64,000 bases of DNA from Clostridia bacterium (GCA_034926675.1 JAYFQW010000006.1:120217-184216); one strand, 5' to 3'. Shown: positions 1 through 9,158, counted from the first letter of the stretch. Numbers and translations: made by a program. The notes: generated by a model not told the origin, from the sequence alone.

Positions 1-107
1 CATTCCCAACACGCAAGCGCAAGACTAGCGATGGGGCGCGTCTGGGGATGGGCGTGAGGATGAGCGCTACGCCAGACAATCCTGCCCGCGCGGCTCTGCT
101 CTCACCC
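1..107. other. left edge, no gene recognised
   Basis: This short stretch lies downstream of the rpoN stop codon on the minus strand. I see no recognisable coding sequence, hairpin or RNA gene in it. Confidence 0.4.
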
Positions 108-1538
108 TCAGTACCTCCGTCGCTTGCCTGAAGACGGAATAGTCATCTCCTCGCGATACTTGGCGACTGTCCTCCTGGAGATCTCGATGCCCTGCTGTCC
201 GAGGATACCTGCAATGCGCTGATCAGAGAGGGGCGCCCCGGAATCCTCGGACGCAATCATCTCTCTTATGTACTTCTTCACGCTGGTCGCTGAGGCAGCG
301 CCTCCCACTGAGGTGCTCACGCCTGATCCGAAGAAGAATCGGAGTTCGAACGTGCCCCTAGGCGTCTCTGCATACTTCCCGGCAGTAGCCCGGCTCACAG
401 TGGATTCGTGAAGGCCCACATCTGTCGCAACCTCGCGAAGGGTAAGGGGTTTGAGCCATAGTATGCCTCGATCAAGGAAATCCCGCTGGTGTGCGATGAT
501 CGACCTTGTGACCCTCAGTATAGTGGCGCGCCGCTGCTCAATGGATCTGATCAGCCAAAGGGCGGAGTTCAGCTTGCCTTTCACAAAATCCTTGGCGGTC
601 TGATCCACCGATGAACTCGAAAGCAACCTTCGGTAGCACGCGCTGACGTTGAGCCGGGGCAGGATCGAATCGTTCGGCATCACGATATACTCTCCGTCCA
701 CAAGCTCCACGGTAACATCGGGGATGATGTATCTGATAGCGCCTGCGCCGCTACGGAAGCAACTCCCTGGTCGAGGGTTGAGAGAGCGTATGAGGTCCAT
801 GGCAGCCTGAACCTCTCGCGCGCTCACGTGAAGCTCCGATGAGATGCGGCCTATCCTCCCAGCGGCCATGTCCTCAAGGTGGCCGCAGACAATCCGGTGT
901 GCGAGGGAGCGGACATCGTAAGGAGCGTTCAATGCTTGGATCTGCAGGTCAAGGCATTCCTCGACACTCCTCGATCCGATTCCCACCGGGTCAAGGCTCT
1001 GAATGATATGCAGCACCGATTCGACCTCGTCAGATCCCACTCCAAGTGCATCCGCTATGTCGCCGATGTCTCCTCTGAGGAATCCGGCCTCGTCGATGCA
1101 CCCCAGGAGGTAATCTCCTATCCTGTGAGTCCTTGCACACTCCGACGCTAGGTGCAATTCCACCTCGAGCCTCTCAGCGAGCGAAGGCTCCCATCTGGCC
1201 AGCGCAGCGGTTGTGTCCTCAGAGTCCGCGTCAGGATCTCGCTGCTCCCTTGTGTACCCAGCATCAGTGCCATCAGCGAAGTATCGCTCCCACTCAACCT
1301 CATCGGCTTTTGAGTCAGTGCCCGCGCACTCAGCAGCCTCCTCGGCCTGTCCGGAACCACCGGCGCCCTCTGAACCAGGCTCTTGCTCCTCAAGGACGGG
1401 ATTCTCGAGAATCTGGCTTTCGACGTAATCGGCAAGATCCAGGCTGGGGAGCTGAAGAATCGTGATGGCCTGCCTCAGCTCCGGCGTCATCACCAACCGC
1501 TGCTCCTGCCGCAGGCTCATCTCGTATGAAAGCTCCAT
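108..1538 (-). CDS. rpoN: RNA polymerase sigma-54 factor
   Basis: Sigma-54 directs core RNA polymerase to -24/-12 promoters that need an AAA+ activator. The 476-residue length is typical. The N-terminal 50 residues form the glutamine- and leucine-rich activator-interacting region (MTPELRQAITILQLP), followed by an acidic linker. The core-binding and helix-turn-helix regions follow (LTLREVATDVGLHESTVSRA). The RpoN box near residue 460 reads SRRTVAKYREE, almost the consensus. The ATG follows a strong GGAGGTGA site that overlaps the whiA stop codon, so the two genes are probably co-transcribed and coupled. No bacterial enhancer-binding protein is visible in this window, so its regulon is unknown here. 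Confidence 0.97.
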   Translation of the reverse strand: MELSYEMSLRQEQRLVMTPELRQAITILQLPSLDLADYVESQILENPVLEEQEPGSEGAGGSGQAEEAAECAGTDSKADEVEWERYFADGTDAGYTREQRDPDADSEDTTAALARWEPSLAERLEVELHLASECARTHRIGDYLLGCIDEAGFLRGDIGDIADALGVGSDEVESVLHIIQSLDPVGIGSRSVEECLDLQIQALNAPYDVRSLAHRIVCGHLEDMAAGRIGRISSELHVSAREVQAAMDLIRSLNPRPGSCFRSGAGAIRYIIPDVTVELVDGEYIVMPNDSILPRLNVSACYRRLLSSSSVDQTAKDFVKGKLNSALWLIRSIEQRRATILRVTRSIIAHQRDFLDRGILWLKPLTLREVATDVGLHESTVSRATAGKYAETPRGTFELRFFFGSGVSTSVGGAASATSVKKYIREMIASEDSGAPLSDQRIAGILGQQGIEISRRTVAKYREEMTIPSSGKRRRY

Positions 1539-1544
1539 CTTCGA

Positions 1545-2492
1545 TCACCTCCGCTCCCGGTCCCGCCTGCGAAGGCTGTCGGCGATCGCCCCGAGCCTCC
1601 GCATTCTGTGATTGACGCCCGACTTGCCCACAGACGGCGACATCATCCCGCCGAGTTCTGCCAGGCTGACCTCGGGGTTCTCCAGCCTTGCGCAGCATGT
1701 GTCCCGCAGCGCCCGCGGAAGGCGCTCGATTCCGATCACCTCATCGATGAGGATGATGTCTTGAACCTGCCGAAGAGAGGCATCGACACTCTTGGCGAGG
1801 TTCGCGCTCTCCGCATTCACGAGCCGGTTCACGTCGTTTCGGATCGAGCGCACGATTCTCATGTTCTCCAGATCCAGCAGAGAGTTGGTGGCATCCATCA
1901 CCCTCAGGAGCTCAACGATATCGTCGCCGTCTTTCAAGTACACGACCCACTTATCACGGCGAGCCACAATACCTGCCCATATTCCAAACTCCGCCAGCAT
2001 GGCTGCCAGTTGCTGTGCATACGCTTCATCTGGCACGGCTATCTCCAGGTGATAGCCCTTTTCCGGTTCTGCCATGTACCCAGCGCCGAGGAACGCGCCG
2101 CGGAGGTGCGCCCTCTTGCAGCATCGCTTCTCCACTACCTTTGGCGAGATTCCGTCGGCATATCCCAGGCTGCTTCGAAGCCCAAGCCTCTTCATGACAT
2201 CGAAGGCATCGCCCTGGTCTGGGATCCTGATGATGTAGGTGTTCCCCTTCGGCAGGGCTCGTCCTTTCCGAACAGCCATCTCCAGCCTGGGTCGGCCTGT
2301 CTCCCGAAGCAGCGACACGATCTTCCGGGCGACGCCTGCATTGGATTCTCTCAGCATGAGCGCGAGCCGCCCCTCGGAGATGCTCAGCACTCCGTCGGTT
2401 TTGACAAGCGCCGAAAGCTCTGCCTCTCGGCAGCATTCATGGTCTCCTATTGTGTGGGTAAGCTCATCCTTCATGCGAGAGTAGAATTCCAC
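1545..2492 (-). CDS. whiA: DNA-binding protein WhiA
   Basis: WhiA is a LAGLIDADG-derived regulator conserved in Gram-positive lineages. It acts in sporulation in actinomycetes and in division or chromosome segregation in Bacillus. The 315 residues have the usual order: an N-terminal homing-endonuclease-like fold, then a C-terminal helix-turn-helix with the hallmark KSGVNHRMRRL near residue 290. The start is GTG with a weak GGCGGTG site. WhiA normally lies directly downstream of yvcK. Here spmAB on the other strand separates them, so whiA must be transcribed from the short region shared with spmA. It leads into rpoN. Confidence 0.95.
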   Translation of the reverse strand: MEFYSRMKDELTHTIGDHECCREAELSALVKTDGVLSISEGRLALMLRESNAGVARKIVSLLRETGRPRLEMAVRKGRALPKGNTYIIRIPDQGDAFDVMKRLGLRSSLGYADGISPKVVEKRCCKRAHLRGAFLGAGYMAEPEKGYHLEIAVPDEAYAQQLAAMLAEFGIWAGIVARRDKWVVYLKDGDDIVELLRVMDATNSLLDLENMRIVRSIRNDVNRLVNAESANLAKSVDASLRQVQDIILIDEVIGIERLPRALRDTCCARLENPEVSLAELGGMMSPSVGKSGVNHRMRRLGAIADSLRRRDRERR

Positions 2493-2624
2493 GGGAACAC
2501 CGCCCTAAGTGACGCTACTGTTTCTTATTCCCCAGATAGGCGGGATTCCCTGCATCCCACGGGCGGCAGCATATGCGCAGGCGGTACAGGAATAGGATTG
2601 GCAAGGGGGAGGGACAATAGGTTG
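2493..2624. promoter_or_regulatory. divergent whiA/spmA intergenic region
   Basis: About 130 bases separate the divergent starts of whiA and spmA, so promoters for both must lie here. A purine-rich GGGGGAGGG tract at about 2605-2613 is the ribosome-binding site for spmA. I could not place a convincing -35/-10 pair on either strand, and a sporulation-sigma promoter for spmA is only expected by analogy. Confidence 0.4.
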
Positions 2625-3227
2625 ATGAACTATGTCTGGCTTCTCATGCTGGCATCAGGTGCGCTTGTGGCATCGGCGTCCGGAGGTCCGAGCGCTGCAG
2701 CAGGGATAGCAATCGCCTCATGCAAAGAGGCGGTGCAGCTATCGTTGGGCCTAGCCGGATCCATAGCTCTATGGTCTGGAATCGGAAGGATCGCCCAGAA
2801 GTCGGGCCTCATGGACGCCCTAGCAAGGGCGGTCCGTCCGGTGATATCTCCTCTATTCCCAAGCGTAAGGCGGGATTCGCCCGCACTCGGATCCATATCG
2901 GCAAGCATCGCCGCGAACCTGCTTGGGCTCGGATCCGCAGCCACGCCATTCGGCCTTGCAGCCATGGAGCAACTCGGCCTGGATGCAGAGGAATCCCGCC
3001 GTGGAAGGCGCCAGAGGCTAGGCGCGCATACCGCCACCGATGCCATGTGCACCTTCGTCGCAGTCACTGCCTCCGGCTTCAGCCTCGCTCCCACTACGGT
3101 CATATCGCTTCGCGCTGAGATGGGCTCATCAAATCCAAGCGCAATAATCGGCGCTGTGCTGTTCGCCGGAGTATGCTCCACCACAGCCGCCATCATCGCC
3201 GATGCCGCTCTGAGGCGCAGGCCATGA
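2625..3227 (+). CDS. spmA: spore maturation protein A
   Basis: SpmA is a membrane protein of the nucleoside-recognition (Gate) domain family. It acts with SpmB in spore core dehydration and heat resistance. The reading frame extends far upstream, but ATG 2625 (MNYVWLLMLASG) sits just after a GGGGGAGGG site and gives the usual length of 200 residues. Several hydrophobic segments are visible. The family motif region LLGLGSAATPFGLAAMEQL is near residue 105, and another conserved region, HTATDAMCTFVAV, lies near residue 140. The stop codon overlaps the spmB start (ATGA), which indicates translational coupling. Confidence 0.93.
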   Translation: MNYVWLLMLASGALVASASGGPSAAAGIAIASCKEAVQLSLGLAGSIALWSGIGRIAQKSGLMDALARAVRPVISPLFPSVRRDSPALGSISASIAANLLGLGSAATPFGLAAMEQLGLDAEESRRGRRQRLGAHTATDAMCTFVAVTASGFSLAPTTVISLRAEMGSSNPSAIIGAVLFAGVCSTTAAIIADAALRRRP

Positions 3228-3757
3228 TGGGCACAGCTGCATCGACCGCACAGTGGGTACTCCCGGCGCTCCTTCTGGGAGTGCCGGTGTATGCCGCATT
3301 ACGGAGAGTGGATGTGTACAACGCCTTCGTTGAGGGCGCATCCGACGGGCTCCGAGTAGTGGCGAGGCTTGCCCCCGCAATGATTGCGATCTTCCTCGCA
3401 GTAGGGATGTTTCGAGAATCAGGAGCGCTGGCAATTGTCGCGCGCGCAGGAGTATGGCCAGCCAGGGCAGCCGGAATTGATGCGGACATTGTGATGCTGT
3501 CTATCCTGAGGCCGATATCGGGATCAGGCTCCCTGGGAATGCTGGCGGGAATAATGAGGAAGCACGGCCCTGACTCGTTTACTGGTATGCTGGCAGGAGC
3601 AGTGCAGGGCGCAAGCGACACGGCGCTGTATGTTGTCGCGCTCTACTTTGGGGCGGCAGGAGTCTCGCAGGTTCGTCATTCCATCGCAGCCGCCCTCATC
3701 GGAAACGTTGCCGGGCTATTGGGAGCAGCATTCATCTGTGGGCTCCTCTACCGTTGA
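3224..3757 (+). CDS. spmB: spore maturation protein B
   Basis: SpmB is the partner of SpmA in the forespore or mother-cell membrane and belongs to the same Gate-domain family. The start is the ATG that overlaps the spmA TGA by four bases, which gives 177 residues. Multiple membrane segments are clear. The conserved motif LRPISGSGSLGML lies near residue 90, followed by SDTALYVVALYFG, both typical of SpmB. Its 3' end overlaps the convergent yvcK gene by 26 bases, so the last codons of the two genes are antisense to each other and no terminator fits between them. Confidence 0.93.
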   Translation: MMGTAASTAQWVLPALLLGVPVYAALRRVDVYNAFVEGASDGLRVVARLAPAMIAIFLAVGMFRESGALAIVARAGVWPARAAGIDADIVMLSILRPISGSGSLGMLAGIMRKHGPDSFTGMLAGAVQGASDTALYVVALYFGAAGVSQVRHSIAAALIGNVAGLLGAAFICGLLYR

Positions 3758-4748
3758 GTTTCTCTTTCATAGCGATCCTCACTACTTCGGCGGCGAGCTT
3801 TCCAGGGTCATGCCTTACTAGATCGCTCTCGCTCAGAACCGGGGCTGCAACCACCCTCACCCCCATGGCCTCAAGAGACCGCCTCCCGAAAACCACAGGC
3901 ATAGCGCCCTCACGGGAGTATTTTTCGAGCATCTCTCCTGACACCGACGTGTTGTTCACGATGATCCAGTCAGCCGCTCGCGGCCCAGCGTGGTGCAGCA
4001 CTGCCGCAAGGTGATCCTCTGCAGTGTAGTAATCTGTCTCACCGCGCTGTGTCATCACATTGCACACATAGATCTTGTGGGCGGTCGACAACGCGATTGC
4101 CTCGGCCAGGCCCTCAACAAGCAGATTTGGGATGACACTGGTGTAGAGGCTCCCCGGACCTAGCACGATGACATCAGCCTCAGCTATGGCCTTGAGCGCC
4201 TCTGGAAGAGGAGGGCACGACTCCGGGATCAGGAAGACACTCTCTATGCGCGAACCGCTTCCGCTAACCGACGTCTCCCCCTTGACTACTCGCCCATCGG
4301 CCAGGACAGCGCCGAGAGCGCAATTCACGAGGGTAGCAGGGAGAACCTGGCCGCGCACAAGAAGGACCCTGCTGGATTCCTTCACCGCAAGCTCGAAATC
4401 TCCAGTGATGTCGCACATGGCCGCTATGAAAAGGTTGCCAAAGCTGTGGCCTGCCAGCGGCCCATCTCCTGCAAATCTGTAATCGAAGAGCTCTTTCATT
4501 AGGGGTTCTGCATCGGCTAGGGCAACGAGGCAGTTCCTGATGTCGCCTGGAGGGAGCATGCCCATCTCTGATCTCAGACGACCGGAACTGCCGCCGTCAT
4601 CTGTGACCGTGACTATCGCTGTTATCCTGCTAGTATACTCCTTCAGACCGCGCAGCAGAGTTGAAAGCCCGGTGCCTCCCCCCAGCGCCACCACCCGCAG
4701 AGTACGCGTAAAGGGTTTCGGCATGGAAATACCCAAGCTCGGACTCAC
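3732..4748 (-). CDS. yvcK: gluconeogenesis factor YvcK family (YvcK/CofD-like)
   Basis: YvcK-family proteins bind UDP-sugars and are needed for growth on gluconeogenic carbon sources and for normal cell-wall synthesis. The N terminus carries the nucleotide-binding motif GGGTGLSTLLRGLK at residues 19-32, followed by VTDDGGSSGRLR and PGDIRNC, all family hallmarks. The 338-residue length is normal. The GTG start overlaps the rapZ TGA (GTGA), so rapZ and yvcK are translationally coupled. An internal ATG at codon 9 is an alternative start. The 3' end overlaps spmB on the other strand. Confidence 0.95.
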   Translation of the reverse strand: MSPSLGISMPKPFTRTLRVVALGGGTGLSTLLRGLKEYTSRITAIVTVTDDGGSSGRLRSEMGMLPPGDIRNCLVALADAEPLMKELFDYRFAGDGPLAGHSFGNLFIAAMCDITGDFELAVKESSRVLLVRGQVLPATLVNCALGAVLADGRVVKGETSVSGSGSRIESVFLIPESCPPLPEALKAIAEADVIVLGPGSLYTSVIPNLLVEGLAEAIALSTAHKIYVCNVMTQRGETDYYTAEDHLAAVLHHAGPRAADWIIVNNTSVSGEMLEKYSREGAMPVVFGRRSLEAMGVRVVAAPVLSESDLVRHDPGKLAAEVVRIAMKEKLNGRGAHR

Positions 4749-5647
4749 CTCTCGATGCCAGCATCATCCAGCACGTCGCGTGCCATGATCCCAATATCCC
4801 TATGCACAGTGCACACCCTGTAGCCGAGTTCGCGTACGTAGTCTGCCAAGGCGTTGGCCACCACCACCGACCTGTGCTTGCCTCCGGTGCATCCAATGCC
4901 CACAATCAGATTGGCCTTCCCTTCCTTGGCATACTCGGGGATGAGGAACCGGAATAGATCGAACAGTCTGTCGAGTAGTCTCTTGGTTACTGGCCATCGG
5001 AGAACGTACTCAGTGACCTCATCCGAACTGCCGGTGAGATCTCTCAGCGACTCCATGTAGAACGGGTTGGGCAGGAATCTCACATCCAACACCATGTCGG
5101 CGTCGCCCGGTATTCCATGCTTGAACCCGAAAGATACGAATGTGATGCCGAGAGATGCAGATGAAGGCCCGTCGCCAAACCTCCTCACAATCTCGGCTCG
5201 GAGCTGTCGTGTTGTGAAACCGGTGGTATCGATGACCTCCGTTGAGTGTGTTCGAAGCTCCGCTAGGAGCCTGCGCTCGCGGTCGATTCCATCGAGGATC
5301 GTGCCTTGGGTGGAGAGGGGATGAGGGCGCCTGCTTTCCTTGAAACGCTTGACAAGCGTTTCGTCAGACGCTTCGAGGAACACGACCCTGTACGCGAACC
5401 CCGAATCCTCAAGGTTTCGAATCACCGATGTGAGCTGCCCGAAGAACTCCTGCCCCCTCACATCGATCACCAGGGCAACCTTGTCGATTCGCCCGGATGT
5501 TTCCGAAAGCAGCTCCGCAAGCTTCGGGATGAGGATGACCGGAAGGTTATCAATGCAGAAATAGCCGAGATCCTCGAATGCCCTCACGGCTTCGGATTTC
5601 CCGGCGCCAGAAAGCCCGGTAATGACCACGCATGACAAGTCTCTCAC
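4745..5647 (-). CDS. rapZ: RNase adapter / nucleotide-binding protein RapZ (YvcJ)
   Basis: RapZ-family proteins are P-loop nucleotide-binding proteins. The E. coli member binds GlmZ RNA to control amino-sugar synthesis, and the Bacillus homologue YvcJ affects competence. The Walker A motif GLSGAGKS is at residues 11-18. The family region FGFKHGIPGDADMVLDVRFLPNP lies near residue 175 and ends are conserved through GCTGGKHRSV near 255. The 300-residue length is normal. It is the first visible gene of the rapZ-yvcK pair, and both belong to the metabolic and cell-wall control module next to whiA. Confidence 0.95.
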   Translation of the reverse strand: MRDLSCVVITGLSGAGKSEAVRAFEDLGYFCIDNLPVILIPKLAELLSETSGRIDKVALVIDVRGQEFFGQLTSVIRNLEDSGFAYRVVFLEASDETLVKRFKESRRPHPLSTQGTILDGIDRERRLLAELRTHSTEVIDTTGFTTRQLRAEIVRRFGDGPSSASLGITFVSFGFKHGIPGDADMVLDVRFLPNPFYMESLRDLTGSSDEVTEYVLRWPVTKRLLDRLFDLFRFLIPEYAKEGKANLIVGIGCTGGKHRSVVVANALADYVRELGYRVCTVHRDIGIMARDVLDDAGIER

Positions 5648-5667
5648 GGCCGTCCCAGCAGTCCCTT

Positions 5668-6462
5668 CTATGCACCTATAATGAACTCGAGCTCATCGGC
5701 GACGCCTTCTGGGTCTGTGAGCCATCGAAACCGGTCAGGCGATTCCAGGAACGACTGGTACATGGGCTGCCCATGGGAGAGCGCCAGGGTGGGAAGGTCC
5801 CGAGGCTCCAGGCTTCTCAGGGGAGACAGCCCTTCGTGCCTCTTGTTGGGCACGAACCTGCTCGCTCCTGCGGTTTCGGCGATCTCGAAATACGCGCCGC
5901 CGTGGAACCGCTTTATCAACCCGTACTCTGATGAGAAGTCGGAGGCCACCCAGTTGGTCATCACCAGTGGCCCATCGCCCGGGTTGATGGTTATGTGTCC
6001 GTATCCGGGAGGCATCACTACATGCTGCCCGGCCTCTGCCTCAATAAGCACTGCATCAGTGATGTCGCCGGATCCGGCGTCCGCGCGCTGAAGAAGATAG
6101 TGAGCTACGCCGAAAAGCACTTCATACACTTCCGGATAGGTCAACCTCGTTCCCGGTTTGATCGGATGGTAGTGCCCAGCGGTCTTGATGAACTCGTCGC
6201 CGACCCTCCCGGGAAGGATAACCGTCACATCGTACCTGAGGTTCCTCGACCGGATCAGTTCCTCATGCTCTGGCATATGCACGTCTCGGTACATGTAATA
6301 GATCTCGGAGTCGCCGGCTTTGTCAGGGGCCTGCCACAGTTCCCGCATATCGCCGGTTCGGCGCACCGCCGGAACCACCTTTGGGAGCTCTCGCGCAAAC
6401 GCCAGCCTCGAATCGTCTCCGAGCGCCAGTGGAAGACCAGATGCCAGGCTCAGATCGAGCAT
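5668..6462 (-). CDS. glucose-6-phosphate isomerase, cupin (archaeal) type
   Basis: Cupin-type phosphoglucose isomerases interconvert glucose-6-phosphate and fructose-6-phosphate with a metal ion. They are unrelated to the common PGI fold and best known from Archaea. Metal-ligand motifs are visible: GHYHPIKPG near residue 110 and PEVYEVLFG about 10 residues later, then HVVMPPGYGHITIN. I chose the ATG at 6462 because GAGAGGTG lies 7 bases upstream, giving 264 residues. An earlier ATG (6483) is possible but lacks a good site. It sits just downstream of a GH57 gene, which suggests a role in glycogen and hexose-phosphate metabolism. Confidence 0.85.
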   Translation of the reverse strand: MLDLSLASGLPLALGDDSRLAFARELPKVVPAVRRTGDMRELWQAPDKAGDSEIYYMYRDVHMPEHEELIRSRNLRYDVTVILPGRVGDEFIKTAGHYHPIKPGTRLTYPEVYEVLFGVAHYLLQRADAGSGDITDAVLIEAEAGQHVVMPPGYGHITINPGDGPLVMTNWVASDFSSEYGLIKRFHGGAYFEIAETAGASRFVPNKRHEGLSPLRSLEPRDLPTLALSHGQPMYQSFLESPDRFRWLTDPEGVADELEFIIGA

Positions 6463-6503
6463 TTTTGTGCACCTCTCATGCATCGTTGGCTGTAACGAGT
6501 ATA

Positions 6504-8078
6504 TCATAACTTGACGCCGTCCACCCAATCGAAGACCAAGTCCCGTCCTCGCGCCCGCTCCAGGGCCCGGGCACCTTCCTTGCCAGTTAGCGCTTGGAAG
6601 TCCGCAAGATGCTGCGCGAACCTCTCCTCTGCGTACTCCCTCGCCTGTCCGGTAGTAACCAGAAACGGCCAGTCGCTTGCCTCCAGAAGAAGCAGTTCGC
6701 GCAGAGCCTGGAGAGCTGTTTCTCGCTCTTCTCCCAACAATCTGTCCAGGCCTGCGGCGATCTCGTCGCCGGTCTTCTCTGCCCTGAGAAGGGATGTCCA
6801 CATCCATTCTGTTTCGTGGTTGAGCCAGGCCGCATGTTTCCCGCCCATCCCCCATGAGCTCTCAGGAATCGCAATCTCCTCAGTTGGGGGGTGAAGCTCC
6901 AGATGGCGACCAAGCGTGGATGGGCACACATCTCCGCAGCTTTCCACGATATCGATCAGTGCCGCCAGCCACTCAACCCCCTCGTGCCACCAGTGTCCGA
7001 ATAGCTCCATGTCGTACGGCGCCACAACGATTCCCTCGCCTCCAGATGCCGCCGAGTACTTGGCGAGCCTTCCCCGAACAAGCTCTGCGAAATGGGCCGC
7101 GTGGCCCTTCACCGTGGATATGGCGGCCTCTCTGTTGTACAGCTGCTTCTGGCCCAGGTCGAGCAGTTTGCTCGTGACCCTCCAATATGGAAGTCCGGAT
7201 ACTTCGTCTCTCCTGTGAAATTCGCGGTAGTCTCCATCTCCCGGATACCCATGGTCCTTCGACCACACCTGTGCAGCGGCGGATTCGTCCCGGCCGAAGA
7301 CGGAGAGCTTTGATCCTGCAAGCCGGTATGGTCTCATGGTGCTCATGCTGGGCAGTTGCGGCTCGATTTCATCCGGGGAATCCGTGTACAGATTGCGCGG
7401 GCTTCCGCCGGCAATCGCATGGGTGTCAACGACGAAGTACTGGATCCCACATGCCTCCAAAGCACGCTCCACAGCACCTGGTCGGTATCCGCACTCCGGA
7501 AGCCATGCTCCCCGCGGCCGCACTCCGAAGTGATGCTCGCAGGCCTCGCATCCCAGGCTTATCTGGGTGTAAACTCGTTCCGCACTCCCGAGCAGCGGAA
7601 GGTAGGCGTGAGTCGCTGCTGTAGCAAGCAACTCCACCGCCCCATCGGTCGCTAGCCTGGAGACAGCAGAAAGCAGGTCACATCGGTAGTGGCCGGTGAA
7701 ACGTTCTTTGATCCGGGCATAATAGGCAGCAAACCATCTGGCCTGACCGACCCTAGCGTCATCATGAGCGGCCTCATGGCGCTCCACATCCCGTTCAGCG
7801 GCGAGCGCCCGCATTTCCAGGTAGTCGAGAAAACGCGACTTCATGTAATCGTCAGCCAGCTGTTCAGCGAGAACCGGAGTGAAACTCATCGTGAGAAACG
7901 GTGCTCCAGAGGTAGAACCCCGCGCCTGCCACGCGGAGGAGACTAGGTCCAGGACTGGTATGTACGTCTCGGCCATGGCCTCGAACACCCATTCCTCACC
8001 GAAAGGCCATACCCCGGATTTCCGACAATACGGGATATGGGAATGAAGAATGATCGCCAGGTTCCCCATTCTTGGCAT
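6504..8078 (-). CDS. GH57 1,4-alpha-glucan branching enzyme (DUF1957 C-terminal)
   Basis: GH57 branching enzymes introduce alpha-1,6 branches into linear glucans. This 524-residue protein opens with IILHSHIPYCRKSG (GH57 motif 1). The expected nucleophile Glu is in WLPECGYRPG near residue 190, and the acid/base Asp is in VVAPYDMELFGHWW near 360. The C terminus is the helical DUF1957-type region. No signal peptide is present, so it is probably cytoplasmic. The ATG has GGAGG 8 bases upstream. It is divergent from a DUF4912 gene and a second GH57 gene, with a 120-base shared promoter region. Amylase activity is an alternative. Confidence 0.88.
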   Translation of the reverse strand: MPRMGNLAIILHSHIPYCRKSGVWPFGEEWVFEAMAETYIPVLDLVSSAWQARGSTSGAPFLTMSFTPVLAEQLADDYMKSRFLDYLEMRALAAERDVERHEAAHDDARVGQARWFAAYYARIKERFTGHYRCDLLSAVSRLATDGAVELLATAATHAYLPLLGSAERVYTQISLGCEACEHHFGVRPRGAWLPECGYRPGAVERALEACGIQYFVVDTHAIAGGSPRNLYTDSPDEIEPQLPSMSTMRPYRLAGSKLSVFGRDESAAAQVWSKDHGYPGDGDYREFHRRDEVSGLPYWRVTSKLLDLGQKQLYNREAAISTVKGHAAHFAELVRGRLAKYSAASGGEGIVVAPYDMELFGHWWHEGVEWLAALIDIVESCGDVCPSTLGRHLELHPPTEEIAIPESSWGMGGKHAAWLNHETEWMWTSLLRAEKTGDEIAAGLDRLLGEERETALQALRELLLLEASDWPFLVTTGQAREYAEERFAQHLADFQALTGKEGARALERARGRDLVFDWVDGVKL

Positions 8079-8201
8079 CTAGAGGTCCTCCTTCACGGGC
8101 ATGATGCGGATTGGGCATGAGGTATTCTTGCCCACAGTGAGAAGACTATCCCGCCACGGATAGCTCCCATCCGCGAAGGATAGACTACGCGAGAGATTGC
8201 C

Positions 8202-9158
8202 ATGGGTCCGACGCGCCGCATCGCGGTTCTCGCTCCCAAGGAGGTTCGGTCTGTGCACTACTCATGCTATGAGTGCCCTTCGCCGGCGCCTGTTGCGCCG
8301 GTCAAGGCAGGGCCTTCTGAGGCCAGCGAGGAGGGGCGTCCGCCCCTGATTCCAGAGCGTTACGGAGTCACCAGAATAGTGCTTCAAGTGCGGGACTCGT
8401 TCTGGCTGCACGCGTACTGGGAGATCGCCGATGATGCTTCGAGAGACATGGAGCGCGAGCTAGGAGCGGAGCTCGGCCGATCACACATGGTCATCAGGGT
8501 GTATGATGTCACTGGGGTCGCGTTCAATGGTTCCAACGCGCGGAGCAGTCGCGACATTCCGGTGCATCCCTTCGCCGACAACTGGTACGTTGAGATCGAC
8601 TCACCGGATAGGTCCTACTGCGCTGATCTGGGCCTTGTGACTCCTGCGTCCCAGTTTCACCTCATCGTGAGGTCAAACACGGTGCACACCCCTCCGTCAG
8701 GCCCATCTGATGTCGTGGATGAAGAGTGGCTGAGCATCCGCGAGATTCAGCATTTGTCCCCAAAAGGACCCTCGTCCGCGGCTTCCCCAGGGGGGCCAGG
8801 CGGTTTCCGCTCAAGGCAGATGGAGCGGGAGATCGCCATTGGCTCTGGCGGAGTGGGCGCCGTGTCAAGCCCTTCCCCCTACCCGCCCGGCGCGATCGCC
8901 GCGCAAAACCCGAGGGGATTCTGGTTGACGGCCGATGCTGAACTCATCGTATACGGTGCAACCGAGCCAGGCTCCACAGTGGAGATATGCAACTCACCAG
9001 TACGCGTGGCGCCTGACGGAAGCTTCTCAGTTCGTCTTGCGTTCCCGGCGGGTGAAAGCGAGATCCCGGTGCGAGCCAGATCGGCCGATGGAATCATGGA
9101 GAGGCACGGATGCCTGAGGATCGCCAGAACGGGAGAGCGGATTGGAGGTGAGCGATGA
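8202..9158 (+). CDS. DUF4912 domain-containing protein
   Basis: The molecular function of DUF4912 proteins is unknown. Residues 45-165 match the family pattern: LQVRDSFWLHAYWEI, then VIRVYDVTG, NWYVEID and VRSNTVHTP. The C-terminal part after about residue 235 (TADAELIVYGATEPGSTVE and SFSVRLAFPAGE) looks like an Ig-like beta-sandwich and may bind carbohydrate or protein. DUF4912 genes commonly sit beside GH57 enzymes, as here. The stop overlaps the next GH57 start (ATGA), indicating tight coupling and possibly a complex with that enzyme. Confidence 0.85.
   Translation: MGPTRRIAVLAPKEVRSVHYSCYECPSPAPVAPVKAGPSEASEEGRPPLIPERYGVTRIVLQVRDSFWLHAYWEIADDASRDMERELGAELGRSHMVIRVYDVTGVAFNGSNARSSRDIPVHPFADNWYVEIDSPDRSYCADLGLVTPASQFHLIVRSNTVHTPPSGPSDVVDEEWLSIREIQHLSPKGPSSAASPGGPGGFRSRQMEREIAIGSGGVGAVSSPSPYPPGAIAAQNPRGFWLTADAELIVYGATEPGSTVEICNSPVRVAPDGSFSVRLAFPAGESEIPVRARSADGIMERHGCLRIARTGERIGGER

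Noticed and set aside
1608..2624. Upstream extension of the spmA frame to a 539-residue protein
   Set aside because: The extension runs antisense over whiA; ATG 2625 has a good ribosome-binding site and gives the normal SpmA length.
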